A stretch of 64,000 bases of DNA, from the NCBI GenBank assembly GCA_049610565.1, contig JBMYZR010000002.1:70883-134882 (forward strand). The letters are read 5' to 3'. This stretch comes from UBA8752 sp049610565. GTDB lineage: Bacteria > Bacteroidota > Bacteroidia > Flavobacteriales_D > Sanyastnellaceae. The translations under genes and the position numbers were made by a program. Below, piece by piece: positions 18,547 to 27,508 of the stretch (position 1 is its first letter; each line of letters opens with the position of its first letter). The notes beneath the pieces are model-generated. The model searched no databases and was not told the origin of the DNA. It saw nothing but the letters and a program-made list of their open reading frames with translations.

Positions 18547-19338
18547 TTACACGTATTCGCGGCCGGCGACGTCGAGGACGTTGGTCGTCTTCTTGAGCGT
18601 CCGCAACACCAGGAAGACGAGGAAGGAGGCGGCCAACGCATACGCCCAGAAATCCTGGAAAATGCAGGCGGGCGAGGCGAAGAAATCCGAGGTCATCCCC
18701 GAGGCACGGTAACCGTGCAGCATGTCCACCCAGGCGAAACTGACGAACACGGCGAAGAAACCATTGTATTCCCGCTTCAGCACGTTGCGCATCGAAAAGC
18801 CCACTTCCGGCTCCTTCCAACGGCCCAGGGCGGGCCAAAACGCCGGCACGGAAGCCGACCAGTCGAGGTAGGCCTGTCCGAATTTGCCCCGCAGGAACTG
18901 CTCCTCCGCAAACATGATGCGCTCATAGTACAGGGCATAGAGCAGGAGGAACACCACGGCGAACCAGATGTGGCCGATGTACAGGACGATGCCGAGCCAC
19001 ATCAGCAGGTTGCCCAGGTACAAAGGGTGCCGACAGATGCTGTACATCCCGAGGGTGTTCAACGACTCGGCGACCTGGCCTTCCTTGGTGTTGCGGCCCG
19101 AGGTGCCCCGCGGGGTGTAGCCCACGCACAGGGCGCGGATGACCTGACCGGCCATCGCGATGTCCAAACAGATCAGCGGCCACCACCAGGTTCGGTCGAA
19201 GCCTTCGGACATCGGCGTCCACGACACATCAGCCAACAGCACCACCGGAACGGCCCCAAAAAAGAGAAACAACGGCAGGAAGCTTCGCCACCGGAAGAGC
19301 CAGTTGCCCGACCGGTCCATTTCCTCAATCAGCGCCAT
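18547..19338 (-). CDS. ICMT/PEMT-like membrane methyltransferase
   Basis: A 263-residue integral membrane protein with about five to seven hydrophobic segments and the CRHPLYLGNLLMWLG motif, which in isoprenylcysteine carboxyl methyltransferases and phospholipid methyltransferases binds S-adenosylmethionine, followed by YYERIMFAEEQFLRGKFG with the conserved Glu. The start is placed at 19338, where ATG overlaps the stop of the upstream adaptor gene (ATGA); an in-frame ATG at 19362 is possible. It is the last gene of the MacAB-like export operon, so it may modify a lipid or exported product; the substrate is unknown. Confidence 0.75.
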   Translation of the reverse strand: MALIEEMDRSGNWLFRWRSFLPLFLFFGAVPVVLLADVSWTPMSEGFDRTWWWPLICLDIAMAGQVIRALCVGYTPRGTSGRNTKEGQVAESLNTLGMYSICRHPLYLGNLLMWLGIVLYIGHIWFAVVFLLLYALYYERIMFAEEQFLRGKFGQAYLDWSASVPAFWPALGRWKEPEVGFSMRNVLKREYNGFFAVFVSFAWVDMLHGYRASGMTSDFFASPACIFQDFWAYALAASFLVFLVLRTLKKTTNVLDVAGREYV

Positions 19339-20441
19339 CAGTCGAAGATGGGCTGGTTCCAACGCTTGACCGAGTCCCCTTCGGCCACGCCGGACAGGAC
19401 CTCCACCGTCAAACCATCGGAGAGACCGAGTTCCACATCGCGTCGCTCGAATTGCTGGGGCGCTACCTGCACTTCGATGAACGGGTTGGGCCCTTCATAC
19501 TGCACCAGCGCCTCGCTCAGGGCGAGCACCTGCTCCCGCTTGTCCAGCACGACATCCGCATTGGCACTGAATCCCGCCCGGATGAAGTCGCCTTCTTCCA
19601 ACGTGACCGCCGCCCGGATCTCGAATTGGACGGCTCCGTTCTGCGGAACCCCCTTGGGCGAAATGTATTCGAGAACCGCGTCGAACCGCTTGCCCGGCAT
19701 CGCGCCGATGCTCAGGATCAAGGGAATGCCCACCCGGAGGTTCTCGATTTCACTTTCGTCGATCTGACCGCGGAAAATCAGGTCCGTCATGTCCGCCACG
19801 CTGGCGATGGTGGTGCCTTCGTTGAAGGTGTTGGCCTGGATGACCTGGTTGCCCACCTCGACCGGCACATCGAGGACCATGCCGTCGACGGTGCTGGTGA
19901 TCATCGTGTTGGAGGCCTCTCCCGCCCGGCTGGCTGCGCCCTCCTTGACGATGCGGAGGTTGTCCTCGGCAGCGAGCATCTCCTCCTTGGATTGCAAATA
20001 GGCCGTCTCGCTTTGCTGGAAGTCCTGCTCGGAGACCACCCCGGAAGCCAGCAGGGACTCCTGACGCTCGAAGTCACGCCGACTGTTCTCCATGGAAATG
20101 CGGCTGCGCTCCACCCGGCTCTGGGCCGCCGCGAGGGCCGCCATATCGGGCACCACCCGCACCCGGGCGAGGACGGCACCCGCCGCGACGGTGTCACCCG
20201 CTTCAACGAACAGCTCGTCCACGATGCCGCTAATCTGCGGCTTGATGAGGATCTCCTTGCGCGGCCCGATGGTGCCGGAACTCACCGACTTCTTGATGAT
20301 GTCGGCGATGCGCGGGGTCTCCACACCGAACCGGGCCTCGGGGGCCTGTTCCTTCTGGTAGAGGTCGTTCAACGTGTAAGCCGCCCCGGCGATGACCAGG
20401 AGGACGAAGAGGAGCAGGAGCGTAACGCGGCCTTTCTTCAT
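19338..20441 (-). CDS. Efflux transporter periplasmic adaptor subunit (MacA/HlyD type)
   Basis: A 367-residue membrane-fusion protein. A single N-terminal membrane helix (VTLLLLFVLLVIAGAAYTL) anchors it. Next come the lipoyl-like half motif GIVDELFVEAGDTVAAGAVLARV, a coiled-coil hairpin at about residues 85-175 rich in Gln, Glu and Arg, the second lipoyl half with TSTVDGMVLDVPVEVGNQV, and beta-barrel domains. In MacAB-TolC type systems this adaptor links the inner-membrane ABC permease to the outer-membrane channel. No TolC homologue is in the window. The gene sits 13 bases downstream of the second permease gene and is coupled to the ICMT-like gene by ATGA. Confidence 0.9.
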   Translation of the reverse strand: MKKGRVTLLLLFVLLVIAGAAYTLNDLYQKEQAPEARFGVETPRIADIIKKSVSSGTIGPRKEILIKPQISGIVDELFVEAGDTVAAGAVLARVRVVPDMAALAAAQSRVERSRISMENSRRDFERQESLLASGVVSEQDFQQSETAYLQSKEEMLAAEDNLRIVKEGAASRAGEASNTMITSTVDGMVLDVPVEVGNQVIQANTFNEGTTIASVADMTDLIFRGQIDESEIENLRVGIPLILSIGAMPGKRFDAVLEYISPKGVPQNGAVQFEIRAAVTLEEGDFIRAGFSANADVVLDKREQVLALSEALVQYEGPNPFIEVQVAPQQFERRDVELGLSDGLTVEVLSGVAEGDSVKRWNQPIFD

Positions 20442-20454
20442 GGTGCAGATTCAA

Positions 20455-21723
20455 TCATCCCTCCGAGCGCAAGGCTTCCACCGGCTTGATGGCCAGTGCC
20501 CGCATGGCGGGCAGGACGCCCGCGAAGATGGCCATCCCCAGAAGGATGCACAACACGGTGAGGACAGTTCCGAAATCGATTTCAGGATGGCGGAAAACCC
20601 CCGCATCGCCGCCGCTTTCGAGGTATCCGTCGACCGCCTCCAGCAGGCCGACACCGAGGATCAGGCCGCAGAGTCCCGCGAGAAGCGTCAGGAACAGGGT
20701 CTCCCCGATGATCTGACGCAGGATGCGGATCGGCGTGGCACCGAGACTCCGCCGAATGCCGAGTTCCTTGGTGCGCTCCTTGATGGAGATGAGCATGATG
20801 TTGGTGATGCCGATGACGCCGGCCAACAGCGCAAGGGAGCCGAAGAGCAGCGAAATGAGCCGCATGCCGGAAAACAGCAGTTCCGCCTTCTGGAACTCCT
20901 CGGCCATGGACCAGCTCCCGATGGCCCGCGGATCGTCCGGGTGCACACTGAGCCGCGCCTTGATCAGCTGCTTGGTCGCCTCTTGAGCTTCTTCAGCGTC
21001 CACCCCGTCCTTGATGAGCATGGACAGCCACCCCACCCTGTCACGGGTATTGAACGCCTTGCCAAACGTGGAGAACGGGATGTAAATGCTCTCCGCCTCG
21101 TTCTGGGCATCCTCGTCATTGCCCTTGGGGGTGTAGACCCCGACCACACGGAAGAGCACACCTTGAATCTGGACGGTCTCGCCAATGGGCTCCTCCCCGA
21201 ATTCGAAGAGGATGTCCTGGACGCGGCTGCCGATGACGCAGACCTTCCGCTCATTGTCCAAGTCCGCCTGGTTCAGGAAGCGGCCATTGGTGATGTTCAT
21301 CGGCTTCACCTCCTGGTAGCGCGCGATGGCGCCGCTCACATCGAAGGCCCCACTCTCCTTGCCGCGGATGACATTGTTGGTCCCCTGCCACCCGCCGAGC
21401 TGGATTTCCGGACAGACCAGATCGAGGTGCTGGGTGTTGGCCTCGAGCCATTTCACGTCGTCGATGTCGAGTTCGAGCCAGCGTCCCCGTTGGTATCCCT
21501 TGTAGGGAATGCTGGTGCTCATGGTCCAGGCGAACATGCTGTTGGACACATCGCTGCCCATGTCCGCCTTGACCCCGTTTTCCAACCCCCGGGCGGCCCC
21601 CACCGTGATGATGATCATGAAGAGCCCCCACCCGACGCCGAGCGCAGACAGGAAGGCGCGCAAAGGATTGCGCACGACCACCTGGACGAGTTCAATCAAT
21701 CGGTCGCGGTCCAGTCCCATCAT
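20455..21723 (-). CDS. MacB-type ABC transporter permease
   Basis: A 422-residue permease of the MacB/LolCE type VII ABC superfamily. The N-terminal helix follows VVRNPLRAFLSALGVGWGLFMII. A large periplasmic MacB-PCD domain spans about residues 45-285, and three C-terminal helices follow, with the typical NIMLISIKERTKELGIRRSLGATP cytoplasmic coupling segment between the second and third. It lacks an ATPase domain; the ATPase is encoded at 22943-23662. The start overlaps the stop of the neighbouring permease gene (ATGA at 21720-21723). The pair probably forms a heterodimer. Confidence 0.9.
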   Translation of the reverse strand: MMGLDRDRLIELVQVVVRNPLRAFLSALGVGWGLFMIIITVGAARGLENGVKADMGSDVSNSMFAWTMSTSIPYKGYQRGRWLELDIDDVKWLEANTQHLDLVCPEIQLGGWQGTNNVIRGKESGAFDVSGAIARYQEVKPMNITNGRFLNQADLDNERKVCVIGSRVQDILFEFGEEPIGETVQIQGVLFRVVGVYTPKGNDEDAQNEAESIYIPFSTFGKAFNTRDRVGWLSMLIKDGVDAEEAQEATKQLIKARLSVHPDDPRAIGSWSMAEEFQKAELLFSGMRLISLLFGSLALLAGVIGITNIMLISIKERTKELGIRRSLGATPIRILRQIIGETLFLTLLAGLCGLILGVGLLEAVDGYLESGGDAGVFRHPEIDFGTVLTVLCILLGMAIFAGVLPAMRALAIKPVEALRSEG

Positions 21724-22942
21724 TCGTAGCGAAGGGCTTCAATGGGACGAATGCGCACGGCCCGCAGTGCGGGGACGAGGCCGCTCAGTGCGCCGGCCAC
21801 CACCAACACGATCAGGGCGGTGACCGTCACGCGGAGGTTGACCTCCGGATTGGTGAAGTAGTCGTGTTGGGCGTAGGGAGCGGCAAAATTCAGCGTGGCC
21901 ACCCCCGCCATCAACCCCAGCGAACCGGAGACGAGGGTCAGTGACACTGCCTCGATGACGATGAGCGACAGGATGCTGCCGGATGTGGCGCCGAGGGCCT
22001 TGCGTACCCCGATCTCCACGGTGCGCTCCTTGACCACGATGGCCATGATGTTGGCCACCCCGATGGCACCCGCGAGCAAGGTGAAGCCGCCGATGACCCA
22101 GATGAAGAGCCGAATGCCCTTGAAGATCCGGTCGAACATCGCGTAGTCCTCCTGGTTGTCGCGGACCCGAACGGCCCGCTGGTCCTCGGGGTGCACGGAG
22201 TGCCTCAGGCGCAAGTCGCCGTCGATGGCGTCGACCATGGCCGTGGACCCCGCGAGGTCCCGGTCGCCCGTGGAGAGGACCATGGATCCGATGACATCAT
22301 CACCTTGGAAGAGGCGCTGCATGGTGGTCATCGGAATGTAGACCATGCTGTTGCCCCACCGCCCATTCTTGGTGAAATGGCCCACCACACGGAACGTGAT
22401 GCCGCGAAGGTTGATGTACTCCCCGATGGGAGACCGCTTCTTGAACAGCTCGTTGATCAAGTTCTCCCCGATCACACAGACTTTCGCTTCATCGGCCAGG
22501 TCGTCAGCGTGCAACCAGCGCCCTCCGGTCAGCGGAATCAGATCCAGGTCATCGAAATCCGGCTCCACACCGACCACAGGGTAGTTGCCTTGTTCGCCCT
22601 TGTACTGGACTGTCGAGCCCCACATGCTCAGTCTGCCCGACACCGCCGGGGTCTCCACCACCTGCTCGGTGACCCGTTGCTCGTCCTCGTTGTGGAGTTC
22701 GATGTAACGGTTGGGTTGGCGGCCTCTGTAAGCCAATGTCGTGGTGCCTGTCCGCACCCATATGGTGTTCTTGGCCTCATCGCCAAAGTCCTGTTCCACC
22801 CCATTCTGGAGGCCGAATCCCAGCCCCTGCATGACCACAAGGATGAAGATGCCCAAACCCACCGACAGCCCGGTCAACGCCGTCCTCAGGGGGTTGGCGG
22901 TCACCGTGTGGGCGATTTCGATCCAGGTCTCGCGGTTGAACA

Positions 22943-22943
<1 letters not shown>
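21720..22943 (-). CDS. MacB-type ABC transporter permease
   Basis: The second permease, 407 residues, has the same plan: an N-terminal helix after TVTANPLRTALTGLSVGLGIFILVV, a periplasmic domain, and three C-terminal helices with NIMAIVVKERTVEIGVRKALGAT. It is related to but clearly distinct from its neighbour, as expected for a heterodimeric transporter. The ATG at 22943 overlaps the ATPase stop (ATGA); one codon upstream is TTG. Substrate cannot be told; in this family it may be a lipoprotein, peptide or small molecule. Confidence 0.9.
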
Positions 22944-23662
<719 letters not shown>

Positions 23663-23666
23663 GCCG

Positions 23667-23674
23667 CGAAGGTA
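23667..23674 (-). promoter_or_regulatory. -7 promoter box of the ABC export operon
   Basis: TACCTTCG on the minus strand, ending 4 bases before the ATPase ATG at 23662. It lies just downstream of a strong terminator, as expected for an independent transcription start. Confidence 0.6.
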
Positions 23675-23703
23675 CGGACCGACCATCGGCCTCAGCGACC
23701 ACG

Positions 23704-23731
23704 AAAAAGGCCCGCGCGTGCGGGCCTTTTT
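23704..23731 (-). terminator. Strong intrinsic terminator
   Basis: A perfect 12-base-pair inverted repeat (AAAAAGGCCCGC / GCGGGCCTTTTT) with a GCGT loop. The stem is GC-rich with an A tract on one side and a T tract on the other, so it can terminate in both directions. It follows the minus-strand gene 23755-24534 and separates it from the ABC operon. Confidence 0.9.
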
Positions 23732-23754
23732 CATCGTTCACAACACGCCGAATC

Positions 23755-24534
23755 TCATTCGGAATCACAGGGTGTGTTGGCGGGATCGGCATAATTCGGG
23801 GCCGTCTTGTCCGTACAGTTGTCCTCGTCATCGCAGAGGCCATCGGAATCCGTATCGCTCACGCCGCAGTCGCAGCACAAATCAAACGGCACGATGACCA
23901 TCACCCCTGCGCTCGCGCAGTCATCGGCATCCGATGCCGTCACCGTGTAGGATCCTGGAAGAATGCCGTCCACATCACCAGGGTACGGAAAGTCGTAGTC
24001 CTGACTGCCGTTGATGCCCGCGAGGGCAACCGAGGTCGGAGCACCGGACGCCACTTCCACATCCAAGGCACCGTCCCCAGAGGCCAAGGATGAGGGAACC
24101 GAAGCCACGCTGACCTCCCCCAGCTCCGGCGCAAACACACAGGGCAACGGGGTCAATGTGGCCTCCGCTCCATGGAGGGACATGATCATGGCCGACTCGT
24201 CCTCATTGAAGGAAAGCAACTGAACCTCGCAATCCGAAGTCGTCGAGGCGAGGGCACATTGGCCGTCCACCTCCATCACCGAGTACGCGAAGCTTCCGAT
24301 GACGGTGCCGTCAGGTGCCAACTCCTCAGCCAAGCCGTCTTCCCCGAAGTGAACGAGGGTTTCGATCGTCACACAGGACGAACCGAAACTGGCCGTGTGG
24401 GTGAGGGCCATCAACTCATCCTCCAGAAACTCAACCAAGGGGGTGCAATCCGGAACAGGGGGAGTGGGAATTGACGCCACGAGACTCCCTGAAGAGAACA
24501 GCGCAAAAACAAACAAGAGCGTGAGCGTACGCAT
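23755..24534 (-). CDS. Secreted protein with SprB-like and thrombospondin-3-like segments
   Basis: A 259-residue exported protein of unknown function. The start at 24534 gives the signal peptide MRTLTLLFVFALFSSGSLVA. Residues about 25-125 form a Cys-containing region with no family I recognise. A segment ending GILPGSYTVTASDADDCASAG resembles the SprB repeat of Bacteroidota adhesins. The C-terminus has a calcium-binding TSP3-like motif, DTDSDGLCDDEDNC, followed by TAPNYADPANTPCDSE, which resembles the Cys-rich NYxxPA repeats of the FG-GAP protein at 1778-4654. It is probably a cell-surface or periplasmic protein. A possible -7 box lies at 24582-24589. Confidence 0.75.
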   Translation of the reverse strand: MRTLTLLFVFALFSSGSLVASIPTPPVPDCTPLVEFLEDELMALTHTASFGSSCVTIETLVHFGEDGLAEELAPDGTVIGSFAYSVMEVDGQCALASTTSDCEVQLLSFNEDESAMIMSLHGAEATLTPLPCVFAPELGEVSVASVPSSLASGDGALDVEVASGAPTSVALAGINGSQDYDFPYPGDVDGILPGSYTVTASDADDCASAGVMVIVPFDLCCDCGVSDTDSDGLCDDEDNCTDKTAPNYADPANTPCDSE

Positions 24535-24581
24535 GGACAAATGGGTTTGGTTCAACAGCCAGTGCGGTCACCGACTCTCCT

Positions 24582-24589
24582 GAAAAATA
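24582..24589 (-). promoter_or_regulatory. Possible -7 box of the secreted SprB/TSP3-like gene
   Basis: TATTTTTC on the minus strand, 47 bases before the start at 24534, inside the 111-base spacer after hutH. It differs from the consensus at the last base. Confidence 0.35.
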
Positions 24590-24645
24590 CCGATTCATCA
24601 CCACAGCGGACGAGAAAAGGAGTCCCCGTTTTGTGGGCGAAGGCC

Positions 24646-26130
24646 TCACGCCTTCAAGAAATCCACCGCAGCCGTCATTCGGGACGATTGCTCCACATCT
24701 CCCTCCTGGGGCGGCACCTCATCCCGGAAACGCCCGAGGAACGCCTGCTGCCGGCCGGACAATCCGGGGTTTGCTCTGAAATGAAGCGCCTGGCTGGCGG
24801 TGAGGAGCTCGGAGGCGAGAATCTCGCGGGTGCCCTCGACGACCGCGAGCAACTGCAGGCCAGCGTTGGCGCCCATGCTCACATGGTCCTCCTGGCCGTT
24901 GCTGCTGTCGATGGTGTCCACGCTGGCGGGCATGGCACGCATCTTGTTGCGGGCCACGATGCTCGCGGCGGTGTATTGCACAATCATGAGCCCGCTGTCC
25001 AGACCGGGGTCGGTGGCCAGGAACGGCGGCAGGCCGCGTGTTCCGCTGAGGAGCTTGAAGATGCGACGTTCGGACATGGTACCAAGCTCACTCGCCGCCA
25101 CCTTCAGGTGATCCAGAATCACAGCGAGGGGCTCTCCGTGGAAATTGCCTGCGCTGATGACCTCGCCGGAATCCGGCAACAAGATGGGGTTGTCGGTCAC
25201 CGCCGTCCCCTCGCCTTCCAGCGTCGCGACACCCAGGTCGATGGCCTTGCGCACGGCACCGTACACCTGCGGAATGCACCGGAAGCTGTACGGGTCCTGC
25301 ACCCACTCATGGGTTTCCCGGAGAAATTCCGCCCCCTCGAGCCATTCACGCATGGCCGCCGCGCTCGCCTGTTGGCCGGCATGTTGACGGAGGGCATGCA
25401 CAGCCGGATGGAACGGGGCGTCCAGCCCTTCGAAGGCAGCCAGACTCAGGCTCGAAATCCCGTGCGCCTGTTGCCAAAGGACCTCCAACTGGTGGAGGGC
25501 ATGGGCGAGCAGGGCCGACATCATCTGGGTGCCGTTGATGAGGGCCAACCCCTCCTTCGGGCCGAGAGAAATCGGACTCCACCCTTTTTCTGCGAGCACC
25601 TCTGCAGCGGGACGCGTGGTCCACTCACCATCTGCTCCGCGCTCCATGAGTTCGCCTTCGCCGAGGAGCGGCAGGCACATGTGGCTCAGTGGAGCCAAGT
25701 CTCCACTGGCACCCAACGACCCTTGACGGGGCACCACCGGCATCAGCCCCTCATTGAAGAAGGCCACCAACCGGTCCACCGTCTCCGGCTGCACCCCACT
25801 GTGACCGCGGATGAGGCCGCAGACCTTGAAGAGGAGCATCCAACGGACAATCTCAGGCGGCAGCGGCGCGCCGAGGCCGGCGGCATGGCTGCGCAGGATG
25901 TTGTCCTGAAGCTGATGCAACGCGTCCTCCCCCACGCGGACATGGGCCAATTGACCGAAGCCCGTGTTGACTCCGTACACCGTGCGGCCGGAAGCGACGA
26001 CCTCCAACAGGAAATCGTGGGCGCGTTGGACGTTGTGGCGGGCATCGTCAGAGAGAACAATGCGGTCTGCCGCGTACAGGGATTGCAGCTGGGTCCAGCT
26101 CAGCTGGCCGGGGTGAAGGCTCTGGTCCAT
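24646..26130 (-). CDS. hutH: Histidine ammonia-lyase
   Basis: HutH removes ammonia from L-histidine to give urocanate, the first step of histidine breakdown. The 494-residue protein has the Ala-Ser-Gly triad that forms the MIO cofactor in GSLGASGDLAPLSHM, the VYGVNTGFGQLAHV segment with the catalytic tyrosine, and KEGLALINGTQ. The start is the ATG at 26130 (MDQSLHPGQLSW), 8 bases after a -7 box; a longer frame upstream lacks family similarity. It acts in the cytoplasm as a tetramer. It is 18.7 kb from hutI and ftcD, so the Hut genes do not form one operon here. Confidence 0.94.
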   Translation of the reverse strand: MDQSLHPGQLSWTQLQSLYAADRIVLSDDARHNVQRAHDFLLEVVASGRTVYGVNTGFGQLAHVRVGEDALHQLQDNILRSHAAGLGAPLPPEIVRWMLLFKVCGLIRGHSGVQPETVDRLVAFFNEGLMPVVPRQGSLGASGDLAPLSHMCLPLLGEGELMERGADGEWTTRPAAEVLAEKGWSPISLGPKEGLALINGTQMMSALLAHALHQLEVLWQQAHGISSLSLAAFEGLDAPFHPAVHALRQHAGQQASAAAMREWLEGAEFLRETHEWVQDPYSFRCIPQVYGAVRKAIDLGVATLEGEGTAVTDNPILLPDSGEVISAGNFHGEPLAVILDHLKVAASELGTMSERRIFKLLSGTRGLPPFLATDPGLDSGLMIVQYTAASIVARNKMRAMPASVDTIDSSNGQEDHVSMGANAGLQLLAVVEGTREILASELLTASQALHFRANPGLSGRQQAFLGRFRDEVPPQEGDVEQSSRMTAAVDFLKA

Positions 26131-26138
26131 GGTTGTCG

Positions 26139-26146
26139 CGAATTTA
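26139..26146 (-). promoter_or_regulatory. -7 promoter box of hutH
   Basis: TAAATTCG on the minus strand, 8 bases before the hutH ATG. It lies back to back with the -7 box of the divergent M16 gene. Confidence 0.5.
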
Positions 26147-26160
26147 CCCGGGTCTCCCGC

Positions 26161-26168
26161 TATCTTGC
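26161..26168 (+). promoter_or_regulatory. Possible -7 box of the M16 peptidase operon
   Basis: TATCTTGC lies 23 bases before the ATG at 26192 in the 61-base spacer shared with hutH. Confidence 0.45.
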
Positions 26169-26191
26169 CCTTCCAATCCGAAAACCGGACC

Positions 26192-27508
26192 ATGCGATTC
26201 CCATTGACCCTCTGCCTCCTGGCAGTCTTCGGGGCCCTTTCCGCCCAGCGGGCCCCCATCGAATTCGAGGAATATGACCTCAAGAACGGGCTTCACGTCA
26301 TCCTGCACGAAGACCACAGCGCCCCCATCGTGGCCGTCTCCGTGATGTACCACGTCGGCTCCAAGAATGAGAACCCGGAGCGCACCGGCATGGCCCACTT
26401 CTTCGAGCATCTGCTCTTCGAAGGCTCCGAGAACATCGGGCGCGGCGAATTTTTCAAGTACATCCAGAACGCCGGCGGCCAGAACAACGCCAACACCTCC
26501 AACGACCGCACATTCTATTACGAAGTGCTCCCGTCGAACCAGCTCGAGCTCGGCCTGTGGCTGGAGAGCGAGCGGATGCTCCACGCCCGCGTCGAGCGCA
26601 TCGGCATCGAGACCCAGCGTGAGGTCGTGAAGGAGGAGCGCCGCCAGCGTGTGGACAACCAGCCCTACGGCAACCTCATCGAGGAGACCATGAAGCGCGC
26701 CTACCTCGAGCACCCCTACCGTTGGCCCGTCATCGGGTCCATGGCCCACCTCAACGCGGCTGAAGACCAAGAGTTCACCGACTTCTACGAGACCTTCTAC
26801 GTGCCCAACAACGCCGTGCTCTCCATCGCCGGCGACTTCAACCGCAAGGACCTGAAGAAGATGATCGAAGGCTACTTCGGTCCTGTCCCGCGCGGCACCA
26901 AGGACATCCCCCGCCCGACCATCGAAGAGCCCTATAAGGTGACGGAGGTGCGGGACACCATCTGGGGCGATGACCAACTGCCGCTGGTCCTCATGGCCTA
27001 CCCGATTCCCGCCGAGGGAACGCCGGACTACTACGCCGTCGACCTGCTCAACACCGCCCTGAGCGGAGGCCAATCGAGCCGCCTGAACCGCGCAGTGGTC
27101 GATGACCAGGAGCTCGCCGTCTTCTGCGGCGCCTTCAGCTTCGGCCTGGAGGATCCCGGTCAGACCATCGCTTACGCGGTGGCCAACATCGGCACGGACC
27201 CCGCCGAGGTCGAGAACGCGATGGTCGCTGAAATCGACCGCGTCAAGTCCGAAGGCATCACGCCCGCCGAGCTCGACAAGCTCAAGAACCAGGTGGAAAG
27301 CGGATTTGTCCAGTCCAATGGCACCATGCGCGGCATCGCAGAATCCCTCGCCAACTACCACATGTACTTCGGGGACGCCAACCTCATCAACAACGAGATC
27401 GACCGCTACATGGCGGTGACGGCCGAGGACATCCAGAAGGCCGCCAACGATTACTACAACCACGACCGCCGCGTCGTCCTGTACTTCATGAACGAGAACG
27501 CACAATGA
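26192..27508 (+). CDS. M16 family zinc metallopeptidase (catalytic subunit)
   Basis: A 438-residue exported peptidase of the insulinase/processing-peptidase family. The signal peptide is MRFPLTLCLLAVFGALSAQ. The inverted zinc motif HxxEH is intact as HFFEH near residue 69, with the downstream acidic zinc ligand in the EVVKEERRQRVDN helix. The second half-domain covers about residues 200-430. The start at 26192 is chosen for the signal peptide. It overlaps the next gene by ATGA; that gene encodes an M16 partner without the zinc motif, so the pair should form an active/inactive heterodimer in the periplasm, as known for other bacterial M16B pairs. Confidence 0.92.
   Translation: MRFPLTLCLLAVFGALSAQRAPIEFEEYDLKNGLHVILHEDHSAPIVAVSVMYHVGSKNENPERTGMAHFFEHLLFEGSENIGRGEFFKYIQNAGGQNNANTSNDRTFYYEVLPSNQLELGLWLESERMLHARVERIGIETQREVVKEERRQRVDNQPYGNLIEETMKRAYLEHPYRWPVIGSMAHLNAAEDQEFTDFYETFYVPNNAVLSIAGDFNRKDLKKMIEGYFGPVPRGTKDIPRPTIEEPYKVTEVRDTIWGDDQLPLVLMAYPIPAEGTPDYYAVDLLNTALSGGQSSRLNRAVVDDQELAVFCGAFSFGLEDPGQTIAYAVANIGTDPAEVENAMVAEIDRVKSEGITPAELDKLKNQVESGFVQSNGTMRGIAESLANYHMYFGDANLINNEIDRYMAVTAEDIQKAANDYYNHDRRVVLYFMNENAQ

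Noticed and set aside
24639..24655. GAAGGC/GCCTTC hairpin at the hutH stop codon as a terminator
   Set aside because: The stem is only 6 base pairs, includes the stop codon, and no T tract follows on the minus strand.
24541..26277. Open plus-strand frame of about 580 codons opposite hutH
   Set aside because: Antisense shadow of the intact hutH; composition is typical for the reverse strand.
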